DNA from: Methanomicrobium sp. W14
GTDB taxonomy: Archaea > Halobacteriota > Methanomicrobia > Methanomicrobiales > Methanomicrobiaceae
DNA: 64,000 nt
Direction of reading: 5' to 3'
Assembly (NCBI RefSeq): GCF_017875315.1
Contig: NZ_JAGGMM010000003.1
Coordinates: 554,851 to 618,850 of the forward strand
The notes under the pieces were generated by a model. The model did no database searches and was not told where the DNA came from. It saw only the letters and a program-made list of their open reading frames with translations. Of this stretch, positions 53,100 to 61,238 are shown piece by piece (positions within the stretch are counted from its first letter, which is position 1; the number at the start of each line of letters is the position of its first letter). The translations under genes and the position numbers were made by a program.

Positions 53100-54292
53100 G
53101 CTGCCTCCGGGACAAACATTTTTTCGAGAAGTGCAGATTTGATGTGTTTGAGGTGGTCGAGTTTTTGGTGGTGAAGGGTGATAAGGGAGTCAAGATTTTT
53201 GAAGTAATTGGCTATTTTTCCTTGCTCATCTTCAGACGGAAATACCATTTTGTACTCCAACATTTCATTAATTTTGAGTACGCGATTTCTCCCAGCACCC
53301 CCTGGTGATGCAAGCCATAGATGATGTCTAAATTTTTCATCGATAATCACATATTTGAAAAACTCAGGATTCAGGCCATCACGGAATCGAAATTGGGGAA
53401 ATCTATGAGAAACCAGCTTTCCTGCATCATTTTCCTCAGTAATTGCAACGGCATGTTCCCAACCAAAGGTTATGTTCACAATAAAATTGCCCGCAGCCAC
53501 TCTGTGCATTTGTGCAGTTTCCAATTCTCTACCCCTCTCCACATAACTATGAAATGTACCTTTTGCGTGACTCCTGATTCCCAAGCGTGTATAGCCATTA
53601 TGGGGAGTGGGTATGGGGTCTTGATAACTATCTACCATATCACCAAATTGACTCTGTTCCCACGCCCCACTAAATCCCTTAAAGCGGATCTCCGGGACGT
53701 CCGCCCCGTCTTTGGGAAACATCTTTTCCAGCATAGATTTTTTGACATTTAGAAGCGAATCGTATTTTCGCTGTTGTTGGGTGATAAGGGTGTCGAGTTG
53801 GTTGAAAAAGTTCCCAATCCTCATTTGTTCAGTATTAGAAGAAACAAATAATTCAGCATTGTTTATGTCATTGGAATTTAATGATTCAAAGGTTGAACCG
53901 CTGAAAAGTTTTCTCCAATATCCATCTGACTCCATTTTCACGAGATTTTGATAAAGAAATTCATTTCCTTTTATTGCAGCAACTCCACGGCCTAGAACAA
54001 CATCATATGCAGTTTTTCCTATGGTTCCAGCCGGAGCCCGAACACTCATTATTAAATCACCAGCAGATGCTTTTTTAGTAACCTGTGTAGTCCAAATTCT
54101 TGGAGTAACCCATCCATTTTTCAAATCTGCATTTCCTTGAACAAGAATATAATCACTTGGAGTTTCTGAATACGTACTACCATCAGGCGACTGTCCCATA
54201 ATAATTTGAACTAGATCCTCCAATCTAAACGTATCCCAATCCTCCTCAAAGCCCTTGAACCGGAGTGCAGGCTTCCTCTTCCCCATTATCAC
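53096..54292 (-). CDS. hsdS: Type I restriction enzyme, specificity subunit
   Basis: 398 residues with two target-recognition domains in tandem. Each ends in a conserved helical region: IGNFFNQLDTLITQQQRKYD then LEKMFPKDG near residue 180, and IANYFKNLDSLITLHHQKLD then LEKMFVPEA at the C-terminus. Each domain opens with (I/L)RFKGF. It determines the bipartite recognition sequence. It overlaps hsdM upstream and hsdR downstream by four bases each. The recognition sequence cannot be predicted from sequence alone. Confidence 0.93.
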   Translation of the reverse strand: MIMGKRKPALRFKGFEEDWDTFRLEDLVQIIMGQSPDGSTYSETPSDYILVQGNADLKNGWVTPRIWTTQVTKKASAGDLIMSVRAPAGTIGKTAYDVVLGRGVAAIKGNEFLYQNLVKMESDGYWRKLFSGSTFESLNSNDINNAELFVSSNTEQMRIGNFFNQLDTLITQQQRKYDSLLNVKKSMLEKMFPKDGADVPEIRFKGFSGAWEQSQFGDMVDSYQDPIPTPHNGYTRLGIRSHAKGTFHSYVERGRELETAQMHRVAAGNFIVNITFGWEHAVAITEENDAGKLVSHRFPQFRFRDGLNPEFFKYVIIDEKFRHHLWLASPGGAGRNRVLKINEMLEYKMVFPSEDEQGKIANYFKNLDSLITLHHQKLDHLKHIKSALLEKMFVPEAA

Positions 54293-56874
54293 TCACCTGC
54301 GAGCAGAGACTTCAGCTTCAAAAGTCCTGCCATATCAGACTCAGAACCTTCCAGCTCATCAGTCAGCACTGAAAGAGAACTCTCCGCCTCGCGAATACTC
54401 TCCTCCGTCTCCGAAAACGTAACCGCATACTTTTCCGACAGATACTTCACCGCAGTCGTCAGCTTGGAAACAACATCCTCCGGCATCTTTGCAAGAGCTG
54501 ACGTCAGCGGCAAAATCCACTTACGTTCAAGCAAATCAAGAGCCTCGGCATCAGAAAGATGCTCAATCGTCTCCTTCGTCAGCTCATCCAGACGGGCGGC
54601 ATCCGCTTTCACCTGCTTTTTCAGCCCCTTTTCCTCATCAAACAAAGTATTAACCGTTAAAAGCTTCTGCTCAAACGAATCCTCATCAAACACCGCTCCG
54701 CCTTTCATCTCCGCACGGATCTGCTTTGCTTCCTTAGCAACACCCGTCGCAGTAAAAGCATCCTTCGCCTCATTCACTGCCTCGGATTCCAGCTCCTCCT
54801 CAGACAGCGAAGAAAGAACATCCGCAACCTCGGACGAAATCTCAGAAAGCCGCTCTTTCTTCAGGGAAAGTGAAACCAGATCCTCCTTTAGCATTGTCTC
54901 CTGAACCAGCTCAAACGGAAGAACATACCCTAGCCAGCCGTCCTGGACCTCAACCTCCTTTCCTTCCTTTTTCTTCAAAACCAGATTCGGCACAACCTTC
55001 TTCGCCGCCACAAACCCTTCACTTTGCAAAATCTCTAAATCAACCGTGACTCTCTGCCAGCAATCATCAAGAACCTGATACGCCGCATATTTATCAATCA
55101 GCGGAATTCCGGAAAGCCGCGAGAAAATATCTTCTGATAATACAGCCTCCTCTTTCGCCGTATTAACCAATGCCCATCCCTCTACTAGCTCAGAATGCAA
55201 ATACGTGTCAAAGTCAGAAAAAGCCGCCGTAAACGAATCCTTAAACCGGCAGACATCCTCATGATTTGAAATCAGTTCTCTGACATCTCCCGCTGCAAGC
55301 GACAAATATCCGTTTGTTCCCACGGAAAACAAATCACTGCGAAGCGAAGGAAACGCATCCCAGAACGTAGACAAATCCGCAACCTCTGATACCGGAATAC
55401 CTCCATACATCAGTGCATACAAATCCCAGTGCTCAGCCTCATTGGACGAATCAACATACCGCGGGATATTCAGATTATACGCATTCTCCCGAATCTCCTC
55501 ACGGCTCACCGCACGTGAAAACTTAGGAACCGTTGCCCGGCTCACATACGTATCGACAATCCGCTTAATATCCGACGCACGAAGCTTATTGTTCTTCCCC
55601 TCCTTTACAAACCCTTTCGAAGCATCAATAATCAAAACATCATCATTAGCCCGCTTCTGCTTTAGAACCATAATGATCGTCGGAATACCCGTTCCAAAGA
55701 AAATGTTTGCCGGAAGACCGATAATCGCATCAATATGATTAAACTCCACCAGATTCTCGCGGATAGTCCCCTCCTCTCCCCCGCGGAACAGCACCCCGTG
55801 CGGAAGAACGATCGTCATAATCCCTTCAGGCTTTAAATGATACAAATCATGTAAAAGAAACGCATAGTCCGCCTTCGTCTTCGGAGCAATCCCAAACCGC
55901 TTATACCGGGGATCGTTTTCCATATCCTTTGTATCCCAGTGCTGGGAATAAGGAGGATTAGAAACAACCGCATCCACATACAGCGGCCTGTACGTTCCAA
56001 TAGGATCAGTATCCTCAAAATACGGCCAGTCTTTCTTATCCAGAGTATCCCCGCACCGCGTAACAATATTATCGGGAAGAATCCCCCGCATAACCAGATT
56101 CATACGGGTAAGATTGTAGGTATTCTTCTTCAGCTCCTGCGCATAATACCGGACCTTATTTTCACCCGCCATATGTTTCGCAGCCGATCGGCCGATCGTA
56201 ATCAAAAGAGAGCCTGAACCGCTTGTCGGATCGTAAATATCGATCATCTCCTTTCCTTTCAGATGTTCAGCCACGATCTCGGACATCAAGAGGGAAACCT
56301 CATGCGGTGTATAGAACTCGCCAGCCTTTTTCCCGGCATTTGCAGCAAACATGCTGATAAGATATTCGTAAATAAACCCAAGAACATCATAGTCCTGCCG
56401 GTTATCCATCGGAATATCCTTAATAAGATGAATAAGCGCATTTACCGCTTTAGTTTGAGATCCAGGACTATCACCAAGCTTACTCAAACCGGTTTCCAGA
56501 GTCGCAAAAATACCATCGAAAACCTTTTTGTGTTTATCACTGATTTTGCGATTAAATGCCGACAAGGCATCACGAACATTCGAAACGTCAAAATCACTAC
56601 CCATCGAAAGCCAGGTAGAAAACAGATTCTCATAAGAGATGAAGTAGCCAAGCTTCTCCTGAATAAATGTAACCGTATCCGTATCAGTCTCAGAAATCTG
56701 TGCAATATCCTTATCAGTTGCATTATTTTCTTTTAGAAATTTTACTTCCTTATCTGATAGGAACTTATAAAATATGAAGCCAAGAATATAGTCCTTGTAC
56801 TCGTTAGCTTCAATATTGGAACGCATTTTATTTGCGGATTCCCATATTTTATTGGCGAGCTGCTGTTTATTCAT
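54289..56874 (-). CDS. hsdM: Type I restriction enzyme, methyltransferase subunit
   Basis: 861 residues, longer than the usual 500-550. The N-terminal helical domain (NKQQLANKIWESANKMRSN) is standard. The methylase core has SAM motif I DPTSGSGSLLI and N6-adenine motif IV NPPYSQHW. The extension from about residue 520 is mostly helical and predicted coiled coil (EEELESEAVNEAKDAF, EEKGLKKQVKADAARLDEL). Extended HsdM forms of this kind exist in many bacteria and archaea. It is first in the hsdM-hsdS-hsdR operon. It methylates host DNA at the site recognised by HsdS. Confidence 0.94.
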   Translation of the reverse strand: MNKQQLANKIWESANKMRSNIEANEYKDYILGFIFYKFLSDKEVKFLKENNATDKDIAQISETDTDTVTFIQEKLGYFISYENLFSTWLSMGSDFDVSNVRDALSAFNRKISDKHKKVFDGIFATLETGLSKLGDSPGSQTKAVNALIHLIKDIPMDNRQDYDVLGFIYEYLISMFAANAGKKAGEFYTPHEVSLLMSEIVAEHLKGKEMIDIYDPTSGSGSLLITIGRSAAKHMAGENKVRYYAQELKKNTYNLTRMNLVMRGILPDNIVTRCGDTLDKKDWPYFEDTDPIGTYRPLYVDAVVSNPPYSQHWDTKDMENDPRYKRFGIAPKTKADYAFLLHDLYHLKPEGIMTIVLPHGVLFRGGEEGTIRENLVEFNHIDAIIGLPANIFFGTGIPTIIMVLKQKRANDDVLIIDASKGFVKEGKNNKLRASDIKRIVDTYVSRATVPKFSRAVSREEIRENAYNLNIPRYVDSSNEAEHWDLYALMYGGIPVSEVADLSTFWDAFPSLRSDLFSVGTNGYLSLAAGDVRELISNHEDVCRFKDSFTAAFSDFDTYLHSELVEGWALVNTAKEEAVLSEDIFSRLSGIPLIDKYAAYQVLDDCWQRVTVDLEILQSEGFVAAKKVVPNLVLKKKEGKEVEVQDGWLGYVLPFELVQETMLKEDLVSLSLKKERLSEISSEVADVLSSLSEEELESEAVNEAKDAFTATGVAKEAKQIRAEMKGGAVFDEDSFEQKLLTVNTLFDEEKGLKKQVKADAARLDELTKETIEHLSDAEALDLLERKWILPLTSALAKMPEDVVSKLTTAVKYLSEKYAVTFSETEESIREAESSLSVLTDELEGSESDMAGLLKLKSLLAGE

Positions 56875-57291
56875 GGGTGATGTCTCTTAAATAACCTATA
56901 CTTTAAAATTGGTGCTTTTAACTATGTATCTTTGCTTTTTGATGAGAATGAAAGCAAAAATCAAATTTATGTCAAAGCCTGACTTTGCCAGTACAAAAAA
57001 TTAAGTATATTCCTAGAAATGTTTGAATCGTTCAAAATTTAAGGATAAACAGATCTGAAATACGTTATATTTTTGACCTTGAATCATTTCGTGAATGAAC
57101 TCTTTACTGTGTTCTTGAATTCATCGGAGCCAACAGAGAGGAAATAATTTCTGACATTCAGGATGCTCTTTTTAAGAGATATGAATTTGAACAATCCAAT
57201 ATAAACCTGGACAGGATCAGTATCACACTTCATGGGTTGTTGAATCCAAATTGGCAAACTTAGGTTTTAATTAATAAAGGCAGCGGCTTAT
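56875..57291. other. Intergenic region with transposase relic
   Basis: About 420 AT-rich bases between hsdM and cdc6. The only recognisable content is the transposase fragment at 57108-57263. The hsdM promoter should lie near its left end. Confidence 0.5.
57108..57263 (+). pseudogene. IS1634/IS4-type transposase fragment
   Basis: A 51-codon frame reads REEIISDIQDALFKRYEFEQ followed by NINLDRISITLHG and ends at TAG. This matches the N-terminal third of IS1634-like transposases, where the pattern INLD-TSI-L-G includes the first catalytic aspartate. The frame has no start codon context, and the rest of the gene and the terminal repeats are missing. It shows that an insertion sequence was once here. 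Confidence 0.5.
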
Positions 57292-58404
57292 TCACTTTCT
57301 CACCTCCACATAACTCATCCTCCCATGCACCCCATCCCTCCTCACAACATCAACAAGCCGAAGCTCTTCTAATTTTTTAATATACTCAAAAAAGTAAGTA
57401 TAACCAATATTCAGTTCAGTCTTCGCACGCCGCTGCACCTGTCCGGATGTAACGCCGGCAGCGTCTCCCTTCTCTTCAGACTCCCTGTTCATCTCACCAA
57501 TGAGTTCAAAAAGCTGCCTCTCACCTGGCTTCAGTGTCTTAAGCGTCTCATTTACATGAACATCCTTGGAAAGTGTGAAGGCCCTGCCGACATCCTCTTC
57601 TGTTACAGAGGTCCTGGCATCGTTCTCAGCGGCCATAACAGACCTCTTGATAAGGTCAAGGCCGACACGGAGATCACCCGTCTTCATCGAATAGTCAACA
57701 ATAAGGGAAAGAATATCTTTGGAAATCACATTCGGATAAACGCCCTGGGTGATTCTGGCCTGATAAATGTCATGCATCTCTGCAGCAGAATAAGGCGGAA
57801 AGTAAATGTCAGCGGGCCGGAAAGAGGAAAGAACACCGGCATTAAGACCGGAGAAAATATTCTTGTGAACATCGGACACGACTGCAAAAACACCCATCCT
57901 TACTCCCTCATACTCCTGGTGGAGCCTTAAAGCAGTGAAAAGCGTTGTGTTCATGGCATCGCCGGAATTGATGTAATTAACATCATCAAGGCAGAGAAGA
58001 ACTACCTTCTTTTCCTCTGCAATCTTCCTGGCTGTGGCTGCAATCAGATTGTTAAACGAAACGCCGGCCGGTGCTGCTCTACCTTCGGTAAGCTTCTGAT
58101 ACATCTTTGAGAATATAGAAAACGGAGATCTGTCAATCTGACAGTTCACATATACAGTAACAAGCTTTTTTGTGTGCATCTCTGCCTCAGAAAAAAGTTT
58201 TCTCAGGCATGTTGTTTTTCCTGTTCCCGGAAGTCCCCGGCACACCGTATTCACCGGTGAGCACCCCAATAATGCAGGTTTGAGATTGTATGAGAGTTCC
58301 TTCATCTGTTCATCCCGGAATAAAAACCTGTCAGGGATAAAGTCAGACTCGAAAGTCTGAAGATCCCTAAACAAAGTCTGGTCCCATTTCAAAAACTGAC
58401 TCAT
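57292..58404 (-). CDS. cdc6: Orc1/Cdc6 replication initiator of the element
   Basis: 370 residues. The AAA+ domain has Walker A CRGLPGTGKTTC (about residues 59-70), Walker B VVLLCLDDVNYI and the lid helices; a C-terminal winged helix (about 285-370) binds origin DNA. Archaeal Orc1/Cdc6 proteins recognise origin repeats and load the MCM helicase. Its presence on the element beside the integrase suggests that the element can replicate outside the chromosome. The intergenic region at 58405-58557 between it and the integrase is a candidate origin, but I see no clear origin-recognition-box pair. Confidence 0.88.
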   Translation of the reverse strand: MSQFLKWDQTLFRDLQTFESDFIPDRFLFRDEQMKELSYNLKPALLGCSPVNTVCRGLPGTGKTTCLRKLFSEAEMHTKKLVTVYVNCQIDRSPFSIFSKMYQKLTEGRAAPAGVSFNNLIAATARKIAEEKKVVLLCLDDVNYINSGDAMNTTLFTALRLHQEYEGVRMGVFAVVSDVHKNIFSGLNAGVLSSFRPADIYFPPYSAAEMHDIYQARITQGVYPNVISKDILSLIVDYSMKTGDLRVGLDLIKRSVMAAENDARTSVTEEDVGRAFTLSKDVHVNETLKTLKPGERQLFELIGEMNRESEEKGDAAGVTSGQVQRRAKTELNIGYTYFFEYIKKLEELRLVDVVRRDGVHGRMSYVEVRK

Positions 58405-58557
58405 AATTTTAGGTCACTTTTAAGAGCAAATAAACCTGCAGGCATTTTACTTTCAGAACGCCTGCGGCGGATTTATGGGCAGCGTGATTTTGTTGTGAAT
58501 TTTAATTTAGAAGGCGCATTATAAGAAAAAATTTGGTAATTGTTTTCATCTTGACAC

Positions 58558-59790
58558 TTAGGGTTTTGAAGCAGCTTTTAGCCTTTCCTCAAGAATCTCT
58601 GTTATCATTTTCCTTAACATGTCCGGATTTGAAAGGACATCCTCTGCCATCTCTTCAATTGTGGCAGCGGCATTCTCCGATAATGATTTTCCGCAGTGAG
58701 CACAATATTCTGCTCCCGGCGGATTGATTGTCATACAATTCGCACACATTACCGGTTCAAGGACATGGTTCTCCTTCTCCTCTTTTTGAACAATACCATA
58801 GCTGCCGAGGACTTCACGGTCGATGTCACCACCGGTCAGGTGAGCGTATGTATGAAACATTTTTGTGTTAATGTTTCCCCACATCATCAACTTGATTACA
58901 GATTCGTTCATGCCGTCATTTATGAGGTGCGTGATTCTGCTGTGCCTGAATATGTGTGGCGTTATGTGTTTTTTTATTCCTGCCCTGTCACTCAGCCGCT
59001 CAAGTATTTTCATTACTGCCCCGTGTTTTAACGGGGTTTTCCTGTGTGTTATGAAAACAAGTGCATCGTCTTTTGAGTCAAAAGGATAGTCCTGGCGCCA
59101 TGCAGAAAAGTAAGGCTTCGTCATTACAAGTCTGACATAACGCTGTGTGTTACATTTTGTATCCTCAACTGTTAGGATAACTCCATAGTCATCAAATTTT
59201 ACCCTTCCCCATGTAAGTCGGGCGATTTCACCGATTCTGCATCCGGATTCATAGAGGAGTGCTATTAACGCCCGGTCTCTTGAAGTCAGGCAGGCTTTTA
59301 GTAGTGCTTCTATTTCTTCTTTTGAAAGAAGCTGGTCAGGTTGTTTTGTTTGTGAATCAATCCTTGGAGGTCTGATTCTCATTATTTTTTCTTTTGGCAG
59401 CGATGAGTAGTTGTTCTCTATTAGCCATAACGAGAATCTTTTCAGAAAAATGATATAATCATGAATGGTGTTCGTTTTATACGGCAGGCCTTTTTGTGTC
59501 TTTGCCTGTTTTAAATCAGAGATTGCTTTGTAAACATCAGAGATGTTTGCATCTCTGTAAGGACAGATAAAGCGTCTCCAGTTAACAAGAGTGTAGATTA
59601 TCTTGTTTGTTCTCAGAAGTCCGATGTTTTGGGATGCCTGAAGCTCAGTTATGAATTCATAAATGAGATCAATGTCATCCTGGATTATCCGATCTTCTGT
59701 TAGTGCATTTTTAAAGGATTTGTCTGCGTAGGCAGACTTGACGTAATGAAAATTACTGTCAATACGAGTGGGTGCTGTGGAACTTCCCAT
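58558..59790 (-). CDS. Tyrosine recombinase / integrase with C-terminal zinc ribbon
   Basis: 410 residues. The N-terminal SAM-like core-binding domain is followed by the catalytic domain: Arg in YESGCRIGEIARLTW, HxxR in HIFRHSRITHL, and the nucleophile tyrosine in HTYAHLTG (about residue 318). A zinc ribbon at about 345-370 (CANCMTINPPGAEYCAHCG) is an archaeal addition. The gene ends 63 bases left of the intact tRNA-Cys, the expected position for an enzyme acting at that tRNA. It is complete, so excision is possible. Confidence 0.92.
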   Translation of the reverse strand: MGSSTAPTRIDSNFHYVKSAYADKSFKNALTEDRIIQDDIDLIYEFITELQASQNIGLLRTNKIIYTLVNWRRFICPYRDANISDVYKAISDLKQAKTQKGLPYKTNTIHDYIIFLKRFSLWLIENNYSSLPKEKIMRIRPPRIDSQTKQPDQLLSKEEIEALLKACLTSRDRALIALLYESGCRIGEIARLTWGRVKFDDYGVILTVEDTKCNTQRYVRLVMTKPYFSAWRQDYPFDSKDDALVFITHRKTPLKHGAVMKILERLSDRAGIKKHITPHIFRHSRITHLINDGMNESVIKLMMWGNINTKMFHTYAHLTGGDIDREVLGSYGIVQKEEKENHVLEPVMCANCMTINPPGAEYCAHCGKSLSENAAATIEEMAEDVLSNPDMLRKMITEILEERLKAASKP

Positions 59791-59850
59791 AAAAGAAATT
59801 CAGAAGCTGAATATAAAAGAGTTTGGGGGGAGATTTGAACGTGAATTCGT

Positions 59851-59868
59851 GAAGCCAAGGCCCAGATT
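59851..59868 (-). repeat. Right attachment site within tRNA-Cys
   Basis: GAAGCCAAGGCCCAGATT overlaps the last bases of the tRNA-Cys gene and matches 35258-35275 in 17 of 18 positions. It is the boundary where the tRNA remains whole, so the tRNA stays functional after integration. Confidence 0.7.
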
Positions 59869-59925
59869 TGAACTGGGGTTATAGTCGCTCTGCAGGCGAC
59901 CGCGTGGCCGCTCCGCCACCTTGGC
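59853..59925 (-). tRNA. tRNA-Cys (anticodon GCA)
   Basis: 73 bases. The acceptor stem GCCAAGG pairs perfectly with CCTTGGC, followed by discriminator T. The anticodon stem GTCGC/GCGAC encloses the loop CTGCAGA with anticodon GCA. The T-arm is CCCAG-TTCAAAT-CTGGG. No CCA is encoded. It is the integration target of the element on its left. A minus-strand TATA box (TTTTATATTC, about 59954-59963) lies about 35 bases upstream. Confidence 0.95.
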
Positions 59926-59950
59926 AGAATTGCCTATTATCATTAGTGAT

Positions 59951-59964
59951 ATTGAATATAAAAG
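59951..59964 (-). promoter_or_regulatory. TATA box of tRNA-Cys
   Basis: On the minus strand CTTTTATATTCAAT is centred about 32 bases before the tRNA 5' end, the right spacing for an archaeal promoter. Before integration it would also have served the 5S gene now at 34915. Confidence 0.6.
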
Positions 59965-59989
59965 ATATCGGTTTGAGACCAGACAAAGA

Positions 59990-60697
59990 TTACGATGTCT
60001 GGCAGTCACTGACATGAAGCATCATCATGCCGAGAGCGGAGAGTGTCACTGATATATTTCTTCCTTTCCTGTTCTTCACTATAAAACCGCTCTCTTCAAG
60101 GACCTTCAGGTGATGACTCACCCGGCTCCTCTCCTTGTAAAACTCATCAGAATATTTCTCCATCGAAGGCTTCATCCTGATTATAAGCTCATCAAGAGAG
60201 TCCACCCCCCCGTCTATGGAAAGGATTATCTGCATCTGCTCATCACGCAGAAAGCACACGGGAAGGACCGGCACGTCAATTACCTCTTCTATTCCTATCT
60301 CGTTGTCATTGGCATCATATTTTGGAATCGAGGTTATTACTCTTGACTTTGTTATTGAACCCGCAATATACGCGGAGACCGCAAAAGTCCGAAGCGAACC
60401 GCTTATGTTCACCACAGCATCCCTCCCGGAACTCTCCTCGGATTTAATTAAATCGATTATCTGCAATGCCCCCCTCTTTACATCTTTTTTGTCTATATAT
60501 GCAATTTCGGTGCTGACAACGGAAAGAAGGTCCTTTTTTATCTCTTCTGCTACAGTTCTGGACTTCTCCTCTCCGCTTGATTCCTGCTCACCCACTATAA
60601 GAATTATTTTCCCCATAGGAAAGTCACCTGACATCTTCAGGGACTCTATCAGTCTTTTCTTATGGTGGCCTACAAACACTATATGGGTACTCGTCAT
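59990..60697 (-). CDS. CARF-like (HFX_2341-type) regulator with winged-helix domain
   Basis: About 235 residues from ATG 60695-60697. A longer frame starts at 60739, but a minus-strand TATA-like TTTATATG sits right after that ATG, so the leaderless internal start fits better. Residues 1-150 form a Rossmann-like ligand domain (THIVFVGHHKKRLIESL, KIILIVGEQ, AVVNISGSLRTFAVSAY); the latter glycine-serine loop is typical of CARF-type domains. Residues 165-235 form a winged helix (YKERSRVSHHLKVLEESGFI). Csa3-like proteins of this build can regulate CRISPR or stress genes. No CRISPR or cas gene is in the window. Confidence 0.75.
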   Translation of the reverse strand: MTSTHIVFVGHHKKRLIESLKMSGDFPMGKIILIVGEQESSGEEKSRTVAEEIKKDLLSVVSTEIAYIDKKDVKRGALQIIDLIKSEESSGRDAVVNISGSLRTFAVSAYIAGSITKSRVITSIPKYDANDNEIGIEEVIDVPVLPVCFLRDEQMQIILSIDGGVDSLDELIIRMKPSMEKYSDEFYKERSRVSHHLKVLEESGFIVKNRKGRNISVTLSALGMMMLHVSDCQTS

Positions 60698-60867
60698 GCT
60701 GAATATAACATTTCTCTGGCTTATCCCATATAAATTCATTTAAATACATTCCTGCGGATAAGCTTAAGTGGAAATAATATTCGCACAACAATAGGTATTG
60801 GCATTTTTTTTTCGAAGAGCACCATACTTTCTGAAAAATATTGTAAAAAGTTCTTTCAATTGATAAC

Positions 60868-60875
60868 TTTATACA
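60868..60875 (+). promoter_or_regulatory. TATA box of the small 60958 gene
   Basis: TTTATACA lies about 90 bases before the small ORF. A start site near 60900 would give a leader of about 57 bases carrying a GGAG ribosome-binding site at 60945-60948. Confidence 0.4.
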
Positions 60876-60957
60876 TAATCAAACTTGAAGTTTAAGTGTG
60901 GACTGCAAAGCCAAAAAAAACAGTGGAGCAGCAAAACCACAAAAGGAGTAATGATTA

Positions 60958-61035
60958 ATGATGTTCTGGGAAAACCTTGACTGGTGGAAAATGGTATTAG
61001 ACTTCGTAATAGCCATCTTCCAGATGTTTGCATAA
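60958..61035 (+). CDS. 25-residue small hydrophobic protein
   Basis: ATG ATG start at 60958 with GGAG nine bases upstream, TAA at 61033-61035. The product MMFWENLDWWKMVLDFVIAI continues with five more residues (FQMFA). It has three tryptophans, is amphipathic to membranous and resembles no family I know. It has its own TATA box and a T7 terminator about 50 bases after the stop, so a transcript of about 190 bases containing only this ORF is expected. It is too short for usual gene calling. It might be a small membrane regulator or a toxin-like peptide. Confidence 0.5.
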   Translation: MMFWENLDWWKMVLDFVIAIFQMFA

Positions 61036-61087
61036 AAACAGATCAAAAAGTTCAGGCAAAGCAATTGTCGAACTATAAAAAAAACCC

Positions 61088-61094
61088 TTTTTTT
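61088..61094 (+). terminator. Oligo-T terminator after the small gene
   Basis: CCC followed by seven T residues about 50 bases after the stop of the 60958 ORF, a standard archaeal intrinsic terminator. Confidence 0.5.
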
Positions 61095-61238
61095 ATTTGG
61101 TATACAAAGAATTCATATAAAGAACTTTAATTTTCGTATTTTCAGAATGCGACAAAAAAAGATCAGACAATAAATCAAAAACCTTGGATCAACAAATGAC
61201 AAATATGATATTCAAACGCATAAATTATTTTAATAACA

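Larger units (their letters stand above)
35258..59868. mobile_element. Integrative element of about 24.6 kb in tRNA-Cys
   Basis: The borders are the 18-bp direct repeat of the tRNA-Cys 3' end. The tyrosine integrase gene (58558-59790) ends beside the intact tRNA, as usual. Replication genes (Orc1/Cdc6, primase-helicase with small partners), ArdC and a type I restriction system are present, so it resembles an archaeal plasmid-derived element able to replicate. The cargo between 37.0 and 45.5 kb is much more AT-rich than the backbone. I see no capsid, terminase or conjugation ATPase genes, so it looks neither like a complete provirus nor self-transmissible. Confidence 0.75.

Noticed and set aside
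35258..59868. Complete provirus
   Set aside because: No capsid, portal, terminase or tail genes are recognisable; the only virus-like product is one small holin-like protein.
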